A DNA stretch of 64,000 nucleotides from Mesostigma viride (lineage: Eukaryota; Streptophyta; Mesostigmatophyceae; Mesostigmatales; Mesostigmataceae): assembly GCA_009746045.1 (NCBI GenBank), contig RPFO01000050.1, positions 5,399,728 through 5,463,727 on the forward strand, given 5' to 3'. Position 1 is the first letter of the stretch. Each line of letters opens with the position of its first letter. The notes beneath the pieces were generated by a model. It did not search any database, was not told the DNA's origin, and was given only the letters and a program-made list of their open reading frames with translations. The position numbers and the translations under genes are program-made. Below are positions 1 to 11,934 of the stretch, piece by piece.

Positions 1-290
1 GCTGAACCTGTCCACCCCCACCAATATATACAAGCCCCTGATATGCTGGATATCCATCTGGATGTCGCCACGCTCCCTAGCAGGCTCCCTAGCATGGGAC
101 TGAGGTGGGTGAACAGCATTCTCCTGGCAACCACAGTTCTCAGCAGCAGCCTGGCAAGCCTCCCACAAAGGCTCCCTACCTAGCTTCCAAGCAAACATTG
201 CTGCCTGCCCAGAATGCCCAAACATGTGATGCAACCTATGGCCAGCCTCAGCATAGCTCAGCACTCTCAGTACTGACCTGGCGAGACGTC
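1..290 (-). pseudogene. Integrase N-terminal part (Copia-N), cut by window edge
   Basis: The minus frame read from about 280 down to 1 contains an HHCC-type zinc motif: LHHMFGH, then CQAAAENCGC, followed by the start of the integrase core (QMDIQHIRG, then LVGVDRFS, with D of QMDI as the first catalytic aspartate). The same residues occur in Copia-M as LHTMFGH, CQQVAQACKC and QVDIQRIRG. The frame is shifted by one base from the upstream linker near 280, so this copy is broken, or the assembly has an indel. The second D and the E of the catalytic triad lie beyond the edge. Confidence 0.7.
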
Positions 291-619
291 TGAACCGTGT
301 GTGGGGACACATGATCCACTCCTGAGGTTCCAGGGCTTCCCTGCAGGCCGTCCTGACGCCCCAAGTCAGGCCCTGCACCCTGGACCGCTCCAGGCCCTTC
401 CAGCAAGGTCCCTTGGCCCTCCAGGCCAGCACCTGCTGGAGACCCACCACCTGCATGAGGCATAGGGAATTCAGCTGCAGCATTGTTATTGCAATCCAGT
501 GGAAGAACAACATCTTTACACCCTTGGTGCTGCACAAGGGGCACACCCCCGTCCTTATGTACATCCAGCACACCTTCCCCAAGGGGTGATTGACTATTTA
601 CAGGGGATGATGTAGCTAG
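248..619 (-). pseudogene. Low-complexity N-terminal pol linker (Copia-N)
   Basis: This frame follows the gag stop UGA (620-622) with no frame change and runs to a stop at 248. It is rich in Gly, Pro, Ala and Gln and has no recognisable fold. The equivalent stretch in Copia-M (39530-39922) is also low complexity and lies between gag and integrase. Copia-like elements normally have a protease here; I see no D-T/S-G motif in either copy. Confidence 0.5.
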
Positions 620-1972
620 TCACTGCTGCCCAGACTGGCCTCCTGCCCCAGCAGGCTTGGCCTTCCTGTCAGGACACTCACGACGCCAGTGACCTTCCTT
701 GCCACACACAAAACATGCTCCACCCTTCTTCCCAGACCCAGCCCCACCCTTGCCAGGCTTCCCCTGGCCTCCCTGAGGCTGCCCACCCTGCTTGCCCTGG
801 TTGCCTTGAGCTTGGCCCTTGCCTTGCCCTTGGCCACCCTTACCCTGCTGACCACCAGCTTGCTGGCCCCCAACCCCTCCTTGGGACCTGCACCCTTGCC
901 ACCCTGAGCCCCCTGCCTCTGGCGCCTGAAGCGCTTACGCTTGTTGGGCCTTGCCCCATCACGGGCTGGGTACCCGGGGACATCACCTTGGCCCTGCACA
1001 GCGGAGGTGGCATTGCTGCCATGGGACTGGATAGCCTTGCAGGCAGGATCTGGCTTCCTTATGCTGAGGATTACAAGCTCCAGAGCACGCAAGGAGCCAT
1101 CAGTCTGGTTAAGAAACATGCGGGCACCGTTCCTCCCATCCACACTCAAACCCATACGGTCCAGGAAATAGTCTGCCAAGGCCCTATCTGTGACCAGGAA
1201 GCCATACTTGGCCCCCTTGTCCCTGATACGGTTGAGCCTAGCCCATTCCTCTGCCACAGGGCCCACTATCTCAAAGGTGTCATACTGATGCTTGTAGTAG
1301 TTGGTGAGGTTGAGAACCTTGTCAGAGAACTCTCCCTCAACCCTTCCAGGAACTGTGCCCAGGTTAGCTTATCCTTGACAGCAGTCCTAGCCTTCTCCCT
1401 GACACGCTCTGACGAGTCCCTGTTGCACGTGGACGAGTGAAACACTTGCACTAGGTTGACAGTGGGGTCCACGGAGAACACAACAAGCTCCATGTCCTCT
1501 AGCCACTTGTCCAAAGCTTCCTGTGCTAGTGGTGGGTTAAGAGGCTTTTGTCCATTCATAACAGTGACAGCACTCATGTGAGGTCTCGACCCTGGCAGCG
1601 CCTTCACTGGCTCCACCACAGCGGGTGTCACAACAACAGCACCACTTGGTCCAGCAGGCACAGGGGAGAGCACATCCACATGAGGCCTCTTACCATTGCC
1701 GTCAGCAGAGGGGTCCCTCTTACGCTTCTCCACGGCAGGTTGCCCATTCGCCACCGTTATTGCATCAGATGCCCCCAGCGCCCGCGCCTTGCGCGCCTCC
1801 TCCACCGAGTCTTCGTGTCGCCTCTTGCTCCCTGGTCGCTTTCCCCCATCGCCGTCGCTGGCTGGGATCGCCTCTCCCACCAGCGCCTCCTTGCCCTTCC
1901 CAGGCTCCTGGCTCTCTCCAGCCGGTGCCCCTCCTCGCCCTTGTCGCCGTCGCCCGGTTTGCCACGAGGCAT
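620..1972 (-). pseudogene. gag: gag of Copia-N, frameshifted
   Basis: Capsid/nucleocapsid protein that would package element RNA. The basic, low-complexity N-terminus probably begins at the ATG at 1970-1972, though frame use there is unclear. The core (DKWLEDMELVV, then KLTWAQFLEGL) parallels Copia-M gag (RMLEDMNLYT, then DTWAAFMTRL). A frame change near 1340 leads into VAEEWARLNRI and FLVTDRALADYFL, which resembles FFVADRMAMGDFL of Copia-M. A second frame change precedes a clear CCHC knuckle, CFVCGKEGHWRREC, at about 673-714. The reading frame then ends in a single UGA at 620-622. At least two indels separate the frames. Confidence 0.75.
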
Positions 1973-2024
1973 TATATACAAGTGGGGACACAACAATAAA
2001 GGCGAAGGAAAAGGAAGAACTGAC

Positions 2025-3212
2025 TCAAGCACTGGCGTCGCTGGGGGATGCCGTGGGCACCGTCCCAGCTACTGACTCAGCACCTGCTTGGTTCGCTGCC
2101 TCCAGCTCTCGCTCTTGAGCAGTGGCTGCGATGGGCGTCTCTGGCCGCTCCTCGTCGCTGCCAGCGGCGTCCTCCCCGTCGGCGTAGGGTCCAAACACTC
2201 TGCTAACGGGTCGCCCGTCTGCAGATTTCTCCACTGGGATCCGGGGCTCGCTCCCACTCGAGCGATCCCACTCAAGGTTCTTCACCCACCGCGTTCCACC
2301 ACCCCGCTTGTCGTTGCAAGCCCCACGACCACCGTAGTCGTGTTCGGGCTCTTGCGGGACGTGCAGCTCAGCACGACGTCGTGCAGCGTACCCTTCTGTG
2401 GTACCGTCGCCTTGATCTATCTGCTGAGATGAACGTTCGATGATCCCCTCTGGCTGATCAACGAATTGGTAATGGAAGTCTTCTGGCGTTACCTCCCGAC
2501 CCGTGATGACCTCGACCACTGGATCGTGTGCGTCTGGTTCCGCCGCCCGCGGTGTGTCGAGTGTTGACCAAATCCCAAATGGTCGTGTGGTTATCACCCA
2601 CCGGTCTGCGTTACCCCGTGACTCCTGCAAAAGAATGTTCACGAGGTGTTCGCACGTTTGTGAAACCACCTCTGCCGACGACCAGGGGTTGTCGACTTCG
2701 CGCGCCTGCGCTTGCCTGATCACGTCCGGGACTTCAACTCCCGCGCCCAGCACAGACGTTGCCACCTGATGGTTGAACAGTCGCGCTGCTCCCAGTCCAA
2801 TGGCCACGATCTGGCCCAGTGCCTCCCGCGCCAAATCCAGCTGCGACACGGTCACGTGCCCGCCCTGGTGAGCCACCTCCAGACCGTAAATGGTCGAGGA
2901 CAGCTCGTCCCGTATTGACACAAACTTTTCGACGGCCTCTCGCGACAATTCGCCGGGAGCTGTCGAAGCCTCAATCTGCATCACAATGGGGTCGCTCGCC
3001 GCCGGCCCTGCTGCAGTTCCGCAAACTGCTACCCAACCTTTCTTCGCCAGCCCCCTTGCCAGGTACGCCGCCTGGACGAAGGTTGATGCGGTGCTCGGAT
3101 GAGCGTAGGGATGAAAAGGTCGTGATCGCTCCGGGGCTCCTACCCGAAGCTGCGGCTGCGAGCTCTGGCTTTGCGAAGGCTCAATGGCCTGTTCCCTCGG
3201 CACGTTGGACAT
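2025..3212 (-). CDS. Extra ORF upstream of gag in Copia-N (unknown function)
   Basis: An open frame of about 395 codons from the ATG at 3210-3212; the frame is also open a little upstream from a TTG. It ends about 50 bases before the likely gag start, on the same strand. I recognise no domain. The protein is Ala/Glu rich, has helical-looking stretches (residues about 80-170), a central part with EDFHYQFVDQPEG, and an acidic C-terminus (YADGEDAAGSDEERPETP). Copia-M has an ORF in exactly the same place (41213-42145), also with an acidic tail, but sequence similarity between the two is weak by eye. It could be a leader-encoded accessory protein or a very divergent gag N-terminal extension. Confidence 0.6.
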   Translation of the reverse strand: MSNVPREQAIEPSQSQSSQPQLRVGAPERSRPFHPYAHPSTASTFVQAAYLARGLAKKGWVAVCGTAAGPAASDPIVMQIEASTAPGELSREAVEKFVSIRDELSSTIYGLEVAHQGGHVTVSQLDLAREALGQIVAIGLGAARLFNHQVATSVLGAGVEVPDVIRQAQAREVDNPWSSAEVVSQTCEHLVNILLQESRGNADRWVITTRPFGIWSTLDTPRAAEPDAHDPVVEVITGREVTPEDFHYQFVDQPEGIIERSSQQIDQGDGTTEGYAARRRAELHVPQEPEHDYGGRGACNDKRGGGTRWVKNLEWDRSSGSEPRIPVEKSADGRPVSRVFGPYADGEDAAGSDEERPETPIAATAQERELEAANQAGAESVAGTVPTASPSDASA

Positions 3213-3239
3213 GAAGAAGTAAGGAGACAATAATACGAG

Positions 3240-3936
3240 TTAGAAAGAGCTCCCAACGTATGTGAGCTCTTGTCTTTCACAGCGCGTCTTAGCCAATGTT
3301 GCAAGGCAGCAACCTTAAATCTGTTCACCAGGCCACGACCACAATGGGCACTTCCACGACCAAGGTGGCACCCACGGTTCGTGCTTTCCGAGATAGCTGG
3401 TCATCCCCCATGACCAAGCTATATCCTTTGCGTTGTTCCTCGTTCCCATCGGCGTGACGAGGCACGTGCAGGCGTGCAAGCAAATCCTCAACGTCCACTG
3501 GCATCAGTGCCGAGCCAGGACGAACTGGATTTGCCTAGACTCTGCAACCTAGGAAGTACAGGACCTGTCACAAGCCTGCAAGGCCTAGTATCCTTGCAGA
3601 CCTGTGCCAGCTCCAGTATTCCACCAGTCTTAGGCTGCTGCTCCTCTGATCTACGTGGACCACAGTCACGTGATAATCAGGCTAAGCCTGTGCAGGCCCG
3701 GCCTGCCACGTGCCCTGTCCACTATACCAGAGGACTGCACCCAAGTCGGCCACGGATGGCTAGGACTTCGGGACTTGATATCTTTCTCGTCCCTTGTCTG
3801 TTTCAGGCGGTCAGCACGGCGTTGGAAAGGTCTTTCCAAACTGTATCCACTTCGCATATTGGTTGCCCAAAATGCTAACTAGCGCTGGTGTGTTATTTCA
3901 CTAATTTGTAATAAACATGAGGTGTCTGGCGTGTAA
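3240..3936 (-). repeat. Putative 5' LTR of Copia-N
   Basis: Placed by analogy. The left boundary reads cgagttag where Copia-M has tgagttaacg, and about 697 bases to the right is ggcgtgtaa where Copia-M LTRs end ggcgttaa. The length matches the 695-698 bp LTRs of Copia-M and Copia-P. Internal similarity is low by eye and the partner LTR is outside the window, so this is tentative. Confidence 0.4.
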
Positions 3937-4153
3937 CCCGAAACCAATCACTATGTAAACACTGGATTTTGTGAGCTAATGCTCGTATTATCTTGTGCTA
4001 CATGGTGCATTAGGGTCAGGGTACTCGCCGCTAGCTTCTAGAAATAATTTGTAAAAATATATTTCTGGCACAGGTCACCCCCCCCCCCCTTGCTAGGGAG
4101 GTTTTCCTATAAAGGGAGAGGGGGATGGCGGTGAGCCTACCCGTTTTTCTTGA

Positions 4154-4689
<536 letters not shown>

Positions 4690-5224
4690 ATGGATAGATG
4701 GATGCATGGATGGATGGATGGATGGATGGATGGATGGATGGATGGATGGATGGATGGATGGATGGATGGATGGATGGATGGATGGATGGATGGATGGATG
4801 GATGGATGGATGGATGGATGGATGGATGGATGGATGGATGGATGGATGGATGGATGGATGGATGGATGGATGGATGGATGGATGGATGGATGGATGGATG
4901 GATGGATGGATGGATGGATGGATGGATGGATGGATGGATGGATGGATGGATGGATGGATGGATGGATGGATGGATGGATGGATGGATGGATGGATGGATG
5001 GATGGATGGATGGATGGATGGATGGATGGATGGATGGATGGATGGATGGATGGATGGATGGATGGATGGATGGATGGATGGATGGATGGATGGATGGATG
5101 GATGGATGGATGGATGGATGGATGGATGGATGGATGGATGGATGGATGGATGGATGGATGGATGGATGGATGGATGGATGGATGGATGGATGGATGGATG
5201 GATGGATGGATGGATGGATGGATT
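4690..5224. repeat. Tetranucleotide microsatellite GGAT
   Basis: About 530 bp of nearly perfect GGAT (TGGA/ATCC), directly continuing the 4-bp register of the preceding ACGC/ACGG array through the transition acggatggatagatgg. It ends at gattaatgaattaaa. Not coding. Confidence 0.98.
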
Positions 5225-5648
5225 AATGAATTAAAATAACTCGTGCTCCCGTTGGGGAGTCACGGAGCACCGAAGTGCTTTTAATCCCTGTGTGTGCACA
5301 ACAGGAGAAAGGGCAGAGACCCCCAGTCTCCTTCATGCCTAAGGCATGCCACAGCTGCATCGATCGGGCACGCTAGCTAAACGGACACGTCGCGTACGTA
5401 CGCTAACGATCCGGCAATCTGTGGGTGCAATAAGACCCATGTGAGCATGGCATAACAGGGAGCGTGGGCAAGGAATCTGGTCATAGCCAGGACGTAGCAT
5501 GGCTGTACAAGGACTAAGCTAAGGCTATATGGCTGGTTGTATACCGTGCGTTAGCGATGCACGTGACTAGTAGTTATGTAGGCAAACATTCTTAAAGCAT
5601 GGCTGCCTTACTAGCGGCAAGGGTTACAAGCTAGGGCTGTTAGCTAGT
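5225..5648. other. No gene seen between GGAT array and L1-like ORF1 remnant
   Basis: This stretch has no convincing ORF, RNA gene or repeat. If the neighbouring ORF1 remnant belonged to a full L1-type element on the minus strand, ORF2 would start here; no apurinic endonuclease or RT motif is visible. Confidence 0.6.
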
Positions 5649-7063
5649 CTAGCCCGCGGGGGGCGTCCACATCTTGTGGTTGATCATCAGGTCCCCGCCC
5701 CTCCAGTACACCTTGGGCTTCTGGGGGTCCTGCTTATGGCGGAGGTATTCCGGCCACAGGTCGCGTCGCTGCTGCTGCTGAGCGGGGGTCAGGTCGTCGT
5801 CCAGCGTGACCAGGTGAGGTCGTGCAACCGCTTGCGACGGGAGAGGGTCCGCTGCTTGTCCTCACGGGAGGGGAAGGTGAGCAGGACTGGTGGGGGAGCC
5901 GCCTTGTCCCGTCAGTGGGGAAGGCGGCATGACACCCACGCAGTTCTACCTCACCTACCAGGCCCATGAGGGTATAAGGAGCTGGTCCTTGAGCTCGTCG
6001 GCAAGGGAGGTTGACGTCTCACTCTGGCTTCTGGGGGAAACGACGCAGCACCACTCGGCACTCGCGGTGAGCGCGGTCGGTGACCTCCCGCTGCTGGGCC
6101 TGGCGGTGGTCCTCCAGCTCCTGGAGCTTCGTGGCGATGGCGTCGGTGGTTGAGGTGGTTGCTGACCGCAGCAGGTCCGCATACATAGGAGAGCGCCAGA
6201 GCGGCTGGAGGTCACCCGAGCATCCTGCCGGGGTGGCTGGGATGCAATGCATGGTGGCCGTCTGCTCCGCTATCTTTGGGACCTGTGTGGCCATGCAGGG
6301 CCTCGGTGTGGGCGGTGATGGCTTCAAGCTTCTTCATGAGCACGCCGCAGTTGCCCTCCACCTGGTTAAGGCGAGAGACAAGTGCAGCGTGCGTGTCCGA
6401 CGCCTGCGCCGCGGTGCATGTGTAGCGCCGTGAACTGGGGTTGTAGCTTGTGGACGATCCGGGTTTCCACATTGGAGACCCGGGCCTCGACCGTGTTGAG
6501 CGTGGTGTTCAGCGATGTCATCTTCTCGGCGCCAGCGGCCAGGTCACGTGCTCCTCCAGCACTGTGCGGATGTCATCCTTGCAGAGGCCGGGAGGGAGCC
6601 GATGGGGCTGCCGGCTGTGCGGGGGCGGGGGTGCTGAGCGCTCTGCATGCTGATGTCGCCGAGGCTGCGCTGGTAGTAGCTGGTCAAGATAAACAGGCGT
6701 TGGCGTGGTTCTGCATAAGTGTAGAGCCAGGACGTGTCGCGGTAGTCGATAGCCGCCCCCCCCTTCTGGGGCACGAAGAGCTTCCGTTCCTGTGCGAGGA
6801 ACTGGAGGACCTCGACGACTTCCTGCATGCGGCGACAGCCCCTGCCACTCGAGGAGGGAGAACATTCTGTCGCCGGGCGAGAATTGGCTCCATTTGTGGC
6901 GGTCGTGGCATGGTTTCTTGGGCTCAGGCGAGGCGCTTGGCGATGGGTTTGCTGGTGATGGGTTGGCGAGCCCAGGCTGCTGGGCAAGGACGATGGCGAG
7001 TGGGTTGGGCTGGGAGCCGGAAAGCTCCTTTTCCAAACCCCGTTTTGCTTTTGGGGTCGTCAT
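5649..7063 (-). pseudogene. Decayed ORF1 of an L1-type non-LTR element
   Basis: Begins with an ATG at 7061-7063 (MTTPKAKRGLEKEL) and ends at a TAG at 5649-5651, but the frame changes at least four times. In order: a Pro/Ser-rich N-terminus; a coiled-coil-like stretch (VSNVETRIVHKL, then VSRLNQVEGNCGVLMKKLEAI); an RRM-like segment (AHRECRVVLRRFPQ, then TSTSLADELKDQLLIP); and a C-terminal-domain-like segment (PPVLLTFPSREDKQRTL, then LTPAQQQQRRDLWPEYL, then YWRGGDLMINHKMW). The last pieces match the layout of L1 ORF1p, where an RRM is followed by an LTPEQ-like helix and a short basic strand. ORF1p is an RNA-binding chaperone. No ORF2 accompanies it. Confidence 0.65.
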
Positions 7064-7290
7064 AGCTGCTTGTCACGTACATGAGTAACTTTGGCAATAC
7101 TGCGTTTCAGCCGTAACCGATTATACTGGCGTGTGCGTCTGGAAAAAGCGCATCGAATGCAAGTGGTCTGACCGAATTTGGGGCTCAGACGCAAAAGATC
7201 TGAGCTCCGCCGCCAGCCATACCGCCGTCAGCCATTTTCGTCACTTTGCCGAGGTTCCATCCCATGTTAATCTAGCTCCCACTGAGGAGC

Positions 7291-7680
7291 TATGGATGGA
7301 TGGATGGATGGATGGATGGATGGATGAATGGATGGATGGATGGATGGATGGATGGATGGATGGATGGATGGATGGATGGATGGATGGATGGATGGATGGA
7401 TGGATGGATGGATGGATGGATGGATGGATGGATGGATGGATGGATGGATGGATGGATGGATGGATGGATGGATGGATGGATGGATGGATGGATGGATGGA
7501 TGGATGGATGGATGGATGGATGGATGGATGGATGGATGGATGGATGGATGGATGGATGGATGGATGGATGGATGGATGGATGGATGGATGGATGGATGGA
7601 TATGGATGGATGGATGGATGGATGGATGGATGGATGGATGGATGGATGGATGGATGGACGGATGGATAGATGGATGGATG
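7291..7680. repeat. Second GGAT microsatellite
   Basis: About 390 bp of GGAT units with rare variants (one GAAT, one GGATAT slip near 7600, one GACG). Same motif and orientation as 4690-5224; the two arrays bracket the L1-like ORF1 remnant. Not coding. Confidence 0.97.
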
Positions 7681-10437
7681 GGTGCACACAATCCAACCCG
7701 TCTATTCTATCTAGTAACAAACAATCCTACTAGTCTATCTTATCTAGCTAGGGTGTGCCAGACCCCAGGAGTCTTGCCTAGATATATACTCACTAGTAGA
7801 TATGCTCTAGTTGTCTCACATCATTGCCTCACTTAATCATTAATTTGTGTGAATGCACGTAGTTTCACAATAATGACCAACTAGTGGCCGCGGGAGTACC
7901 TGTTCACGTGCCCCGTTGAGGGCTTATATATATCGTCGAGGCAAGAAGCAACCATTTATCAAGGAGACAATGCAACAACCAGCGCAGGCAAGATAATTTA
8001 TACCAAGTCCTCAATTTGCATGATTTTTCAATTGCTCCTTATCCAATTACAATTTACAACACATACGCATGAATCATAGAGCTTTGTGCATCTACAACGC
8101 AGGCAGTTCTGGCGCTCTGGGTCGTCATCTTGGCGACACCGGGCCACTGCGGTCGTCACCCGGCACCCCTCACCCGACCCCACTGCACAGCACAAACCTG
8201 CTTCCTAGAATTGGCCTGCAGCCGAGAAGGGCGCCAATGCCGTGTAGAAACTCATGATGTGAACGGCATGTGGTCAGTGGTCACAAGCGCCAAGGACACC
8301 TAGTGGCCTTTACCTGCCCCAAACCACAGCATCCCAAGCATGCCTTTATCTGCGGAGCAGCTGATCCTGAAGTGGCAATCCCGCCCTTACGACACATAAC
8401 ACCGACCATGGGACCTGCGTCCTGCAATAAAATATTTGCCTAAATATCGTCGTCTTGTGCCCGCACGGCCATGGAGGTTGAAATTACTTATTAAGGGGAC
8501 TCGGCGCGGCGAATATTTTCCGCGCCAAAAAAATTCCGCGGTACCCTCCGTACCGTGAAAAGTGGGTGCACGGTGCGCGCACCCCTTGCGGAAGTGGCCA
8601 TGGCGACTGCATTTAGACGAAACGTGACAAATCTGGCTCGCGGAAAGCAGAAAAAATGCTCGATTGTTGGAGAAAATTAGTTACTGATTCTAATTTATGG
8701 TGGGATGGTTGCGATCTATAATGTCGCGGGCTTTTTTTCTTTGCCATCGGCAGGGGGGGTCCGGCCTGAATTTCTGTCGGGATGAATAAAGTATAATGGA
8801 TGCCTGCCGGTGTGATTGTCGATTGTTGCCAGTTTTGATGGTCGTAAGGAAAGCTAGTTTAATGATGTTTCTAAAGCCGTAAAAATTCCCGCTGCTATCT
8901 TTACCTTTCCCGTCATTTTGCGGTAAGATAACATTAGGCCTGCGCGATGCGTGCCCAACCTCTCCATGAAAGGGTGGCCTTTCTTGTGCGCCTGGGCACG
9001 AATAAATGCCCGTTATGGTACGTTATTGTATTAAACGTCTTACTCTAGCGTTTTCCTGCTTTCTTAGCTCGTTGAGCGTAAGCTTTTTGCCTTCTTTCCG
9101 GCCAGATGCAGCCAGGAAGTTGCGGGTCCTGGCGCTGCATCGCTGGATTCCTGGATGTCTTTTAGCAAGCTCGTCTGTGACATAGCTGGCTTTCTGCAGC
9201 GCGTGGCCCGCAACCTGTCGGGAAGGTGTAATGCTTTTATTTCCATGCTTCTCTGAAATTTCTTTTGCTTTATAGACAGTTGTGTTCGAGGAAATTCACG
9301 CGGTCTTCCTAAGCAGCGGCATCATTTTCCCCAGACACTGACGAGCTGGCACCTATCTCCTAAAGAAAGTGGCTCGTGCTTGTTAGAAAGGAGGCAGTGT
9401 GCATTTTGCGGGACACAATGTTTTGGTGGCACATGCATCAGGTAGGTTGTTCCAATGGTCTCTTCACCTTTCCCACTGAGTAAATGATACCCTTTGTCAT
9501 GCTAACCAGAGCAGCTAGCCACAGGTTGGCTGGATAAAAAGTCAGCTTATTTTCTCTTTATATACTGCGTGTGTGGTCCTCCACGTGGCCGGCTTGTTGG
9601 GCATTTTGGAAGATGGTTTTTAATGTGTTGTTGGGTGAAACAACTTGGTTGTTGGCACAAAATCACACATTATTAGCCTGAGATAGGCATTACATATGCT
9701 GCTCAGGCGTGTCGTCCTACCAGCCTTGTTGTTAAGGGTAGACTCACAAGGCTGGCTGTGCCGATGGAGGGGTGGGGCGTATGACGCTCCGGACATCCTC
9801 CTCACACTCCGTGATCAAAGTGGGCATGTTTTGGGGTGTCTAGGGTAGCAAAACAGATGTCATTTTGGCTCAGCACTAGCTCAATTCTCTTTTAGCGTCT
9901 ACCCAGGTGGCATCACAGGAAAATCAATAACTTGAGCTACGCTTGTCAGATTGAGCTCAAATTTTGGCAGTGTGTTTCCCCCTACTCAGTGGAATATCGC
10001 ATGTATGGATGACCCAATCTGATGTGTTAATGATTTGATTTATTTTTTTTGGCTAAAAAAAAGTACCCATTTTGCGGGAAAATTAATAACTCAAACAAAT
10101 GTGACCATTTTGGCCATGTAAATAGCCCAGCTTTTAAAAAAGTGGGGGAACTTTGCAGGTATGTATGGGCAAGTCATTTAGACAAGTGGTTTGTCTTGGG
10201 CAAAATATCTCATAAATAGCGTCTTTTTCTATTTTTAGCTCGCCACCGGTGCGTGGTTGGGGGTAGTACCCCCAACAAGTGGTGGTATGAATGTCCAAAC
10301 ATCATATTTATGGTACCCAATCATCACTAGATGGTTCCCATGTGCATTGGAACTGATACTCACTAAAGTCTGTTTTTCAGGCTTTTGGACGTGCGAATAT
10401 AATCAATGAGGCATGAAAATTGTTGACAACCCGCCGG
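7681..10437. other. No gene seen; A/T-richer unique sequence
   Basis: No ORF longer than about 60 codons looks protein-like, and I recognise no RNA gene or repeat unit. It is the flank into which Gypsy-A inserted. It could contain old elements too decayed to recognise by eye. Confidence 0.6.
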
Positions 10438-10671
10438 TGTTACGGCCCTAACCCATGTTTGGGCGTAACAATTCCTAAAATAAATTAGTTTGGTCAGTCG
10501 AAAGTCATTTTAATATTGTTTGAGACTTTCGATAGTTATTACGTTAGATTCGGGGACTTGGCCGAGTTATTCCATCAGCCGGCCCAGGTACCCGTGGCTT
10601 TGCTTTCGGTTTGGTGTGTTACTGGTCTGTACCCGGGACTGCCAGGTACCGGGTGCCAGACTGGCGGATAC
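10438..10671 (+). repeat. 5' LTR of Gypsy-A, first segment
   Basis: Starts TGTTACGGCCCTAACCC, homologous to the LTR start of Gypsy-B read on its own strand. It is cut after gatac (10667-10671), which recurs at 17966-17970 as the 5-bp target duplication of the array inserted here. With the second segment the LTR would be about 612 bp. Confidence 0.8.
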
Positions 10672-11505
10672 TGTCAGCGGTATAGACACTTATGCCCGAA
10701 TAGCTAGCTGGATTAAGTGTGACCAATTATTTTTCTAGCCGACGGTTGGGTTGCATCGCTACTTAATTGCACCCATCGTACGCCTAATTTATGGCACACT
10801 TAAATTAATAAGTTTAGGCTTGGGGCATGTTGTTGTACTGAACCGCACGGAATATTTTTCTACTTTGTTATACGGACGATATGATGGACTAGCTGTGACG
10901 TCCGACAGTCGTACCACTTTTCTTTTACTGAGTCTTGATGCACCGCATGGGTACTTTGACACTTTTCCATGCGTATCAATGTGGCGTTTAGTCCTGGCGT
11001 CGCGCCGCGCCGATTGCACTTGTAATTCTTACACCTAAGTTGAGCCGAGCAGCATGAGCCGCGCCACTAGAAAGAAATCAGATTTACATGGTAGAGTATA
11101 GTGGCGCCGGCGCTGCAACCTTGGTCTTTTAGCTTGTGCATGCATGTTATGCATGTGCTCTATGCATCCGATGCATGCTCAGCAGTGCGCCGCCAGACAT
11201 CTAACGGCGGATATTGCTTGTTTCGTGACTTGTGCTTTGTGTGCAACGTAGCATATAGCTGTGACCTCTTGCTCCTTAATTTTAAGCACTACTTGAGCAG
11301 CCATGGCAGCTGGCCTTGTACAAGGGCCGCTAGCCGGGATATTGGGACAATAAAGATGCGAATTATATCATTGAAATCGCCTCATTTTGTTCACCAAGAG
11401 GAAGCTTCAAAAGACCGGAACTCTACTCCGACACCTGCAAAATATATAGGTGATTGGAAGTATAAATAGGAATCTGGTCAACACATTCTATAGAATATTT
11501 TGACA
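10672..11505 (+). repeat. LTR 1 of gag-only array
   Basis: 834 bp, TGTCAGCGG to TTTTGACA. It is preceded by target duplication gatac and followed directly by the PBS-like tggtatcgtaagcc. By eye it matches LTR 2 and LTR 3 throughout. Confidence 0.95.
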
Positions 11506-11626
11506 TGGTATCGTAAGCCAAGTTCCGAATTGCTTTCCCAAGCCACGAAACGTCTACAAGAAGCGCCTATAAGGAGAAAAACGCCTAGTTGTCCAGCCTA
11601 CTTTTTCATAGGGTACTGATGAGCAC

Positions 11627-11854
11627 ATGGAGGGGCCTGATCAGCCAGATTTTGCCACAGTAACTATTGAATTTCAGGGGCGGAAAATATCAGCGTTTAT
11701 TAACCCAGCAAAGGCGCAGCAGTGGACAGAAGAGATCATAAAGGGCATCAGAGAAACTGACCTAGATTGCCCAATTGACTATCTGTGGCTGAACACCCTA
11801 CTCCTGAGCTATTTGAAGCATCTAAAGGAAGAAAAGGGCATTGTTTTCGAGTGA
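11627..11854 (+). CDS. 75-codon leader ORF of gag-only element, unit 1
   Basis: A short ATG-initiated frame (MEGPDQPDFATVTIEF at the start, KHLKEEKGIVFE at the end) lying between the PBS and gag, ending 80 bases before the gag ATG. Composition looks protein-like, with charged helices near the C-terminus, but I recognise no family. It is repeated identically at 14005-14232, which reflects the recent duplication and is not independent evidence of selection. Confidence 0.4.
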   Translation: MEGPDQPDFATVTIEFQGRKISAFINPAKAQQWTEEIIKGIRETDLDCPIDYLWLNTLLLSYLKHLKEEKGIVFE

Positions 11855-11934
11855 GCTTTCCAAGGCGCATTTTATTTCACCGCTGCGAGTCTTTCTTTCC
11901 GCGCGAGGAGCGCCTGTTTTACCTCTTGTACACC

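Larger units (their letters stand above)
1..3936 (-). mobile_element. Copia-N: Ty1/copia-like element, 5' half
   Basis: Minus-strand element entering from the left edge. Reading right to left it has a putative 5' LTR (3240-3936), an extra ORF (2025-3212), gag with a CCHC knuckle (620 to about 1972), a single UGA, a low-complexity pol linker and the start of an integrase (1-290). The same order is seen in Copia-M at 32367-42939, which is the main support. Several frameshifts break gag and pol. The RT and 3' LTR would lie outside the window, so no target duplication can be checked. Confidence 0.75.

Noticed and set aside
7241-7836. Open frames of IHPS or WMDG repeats
   Set aside because: By-products of the GGAT microsatellite.
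10751-11469. 95- and 122-codon ORFs repeated three times
   Set aside because: They lie within the 834-bp LTRs and repeat only because the LTRs do; no domain seen.
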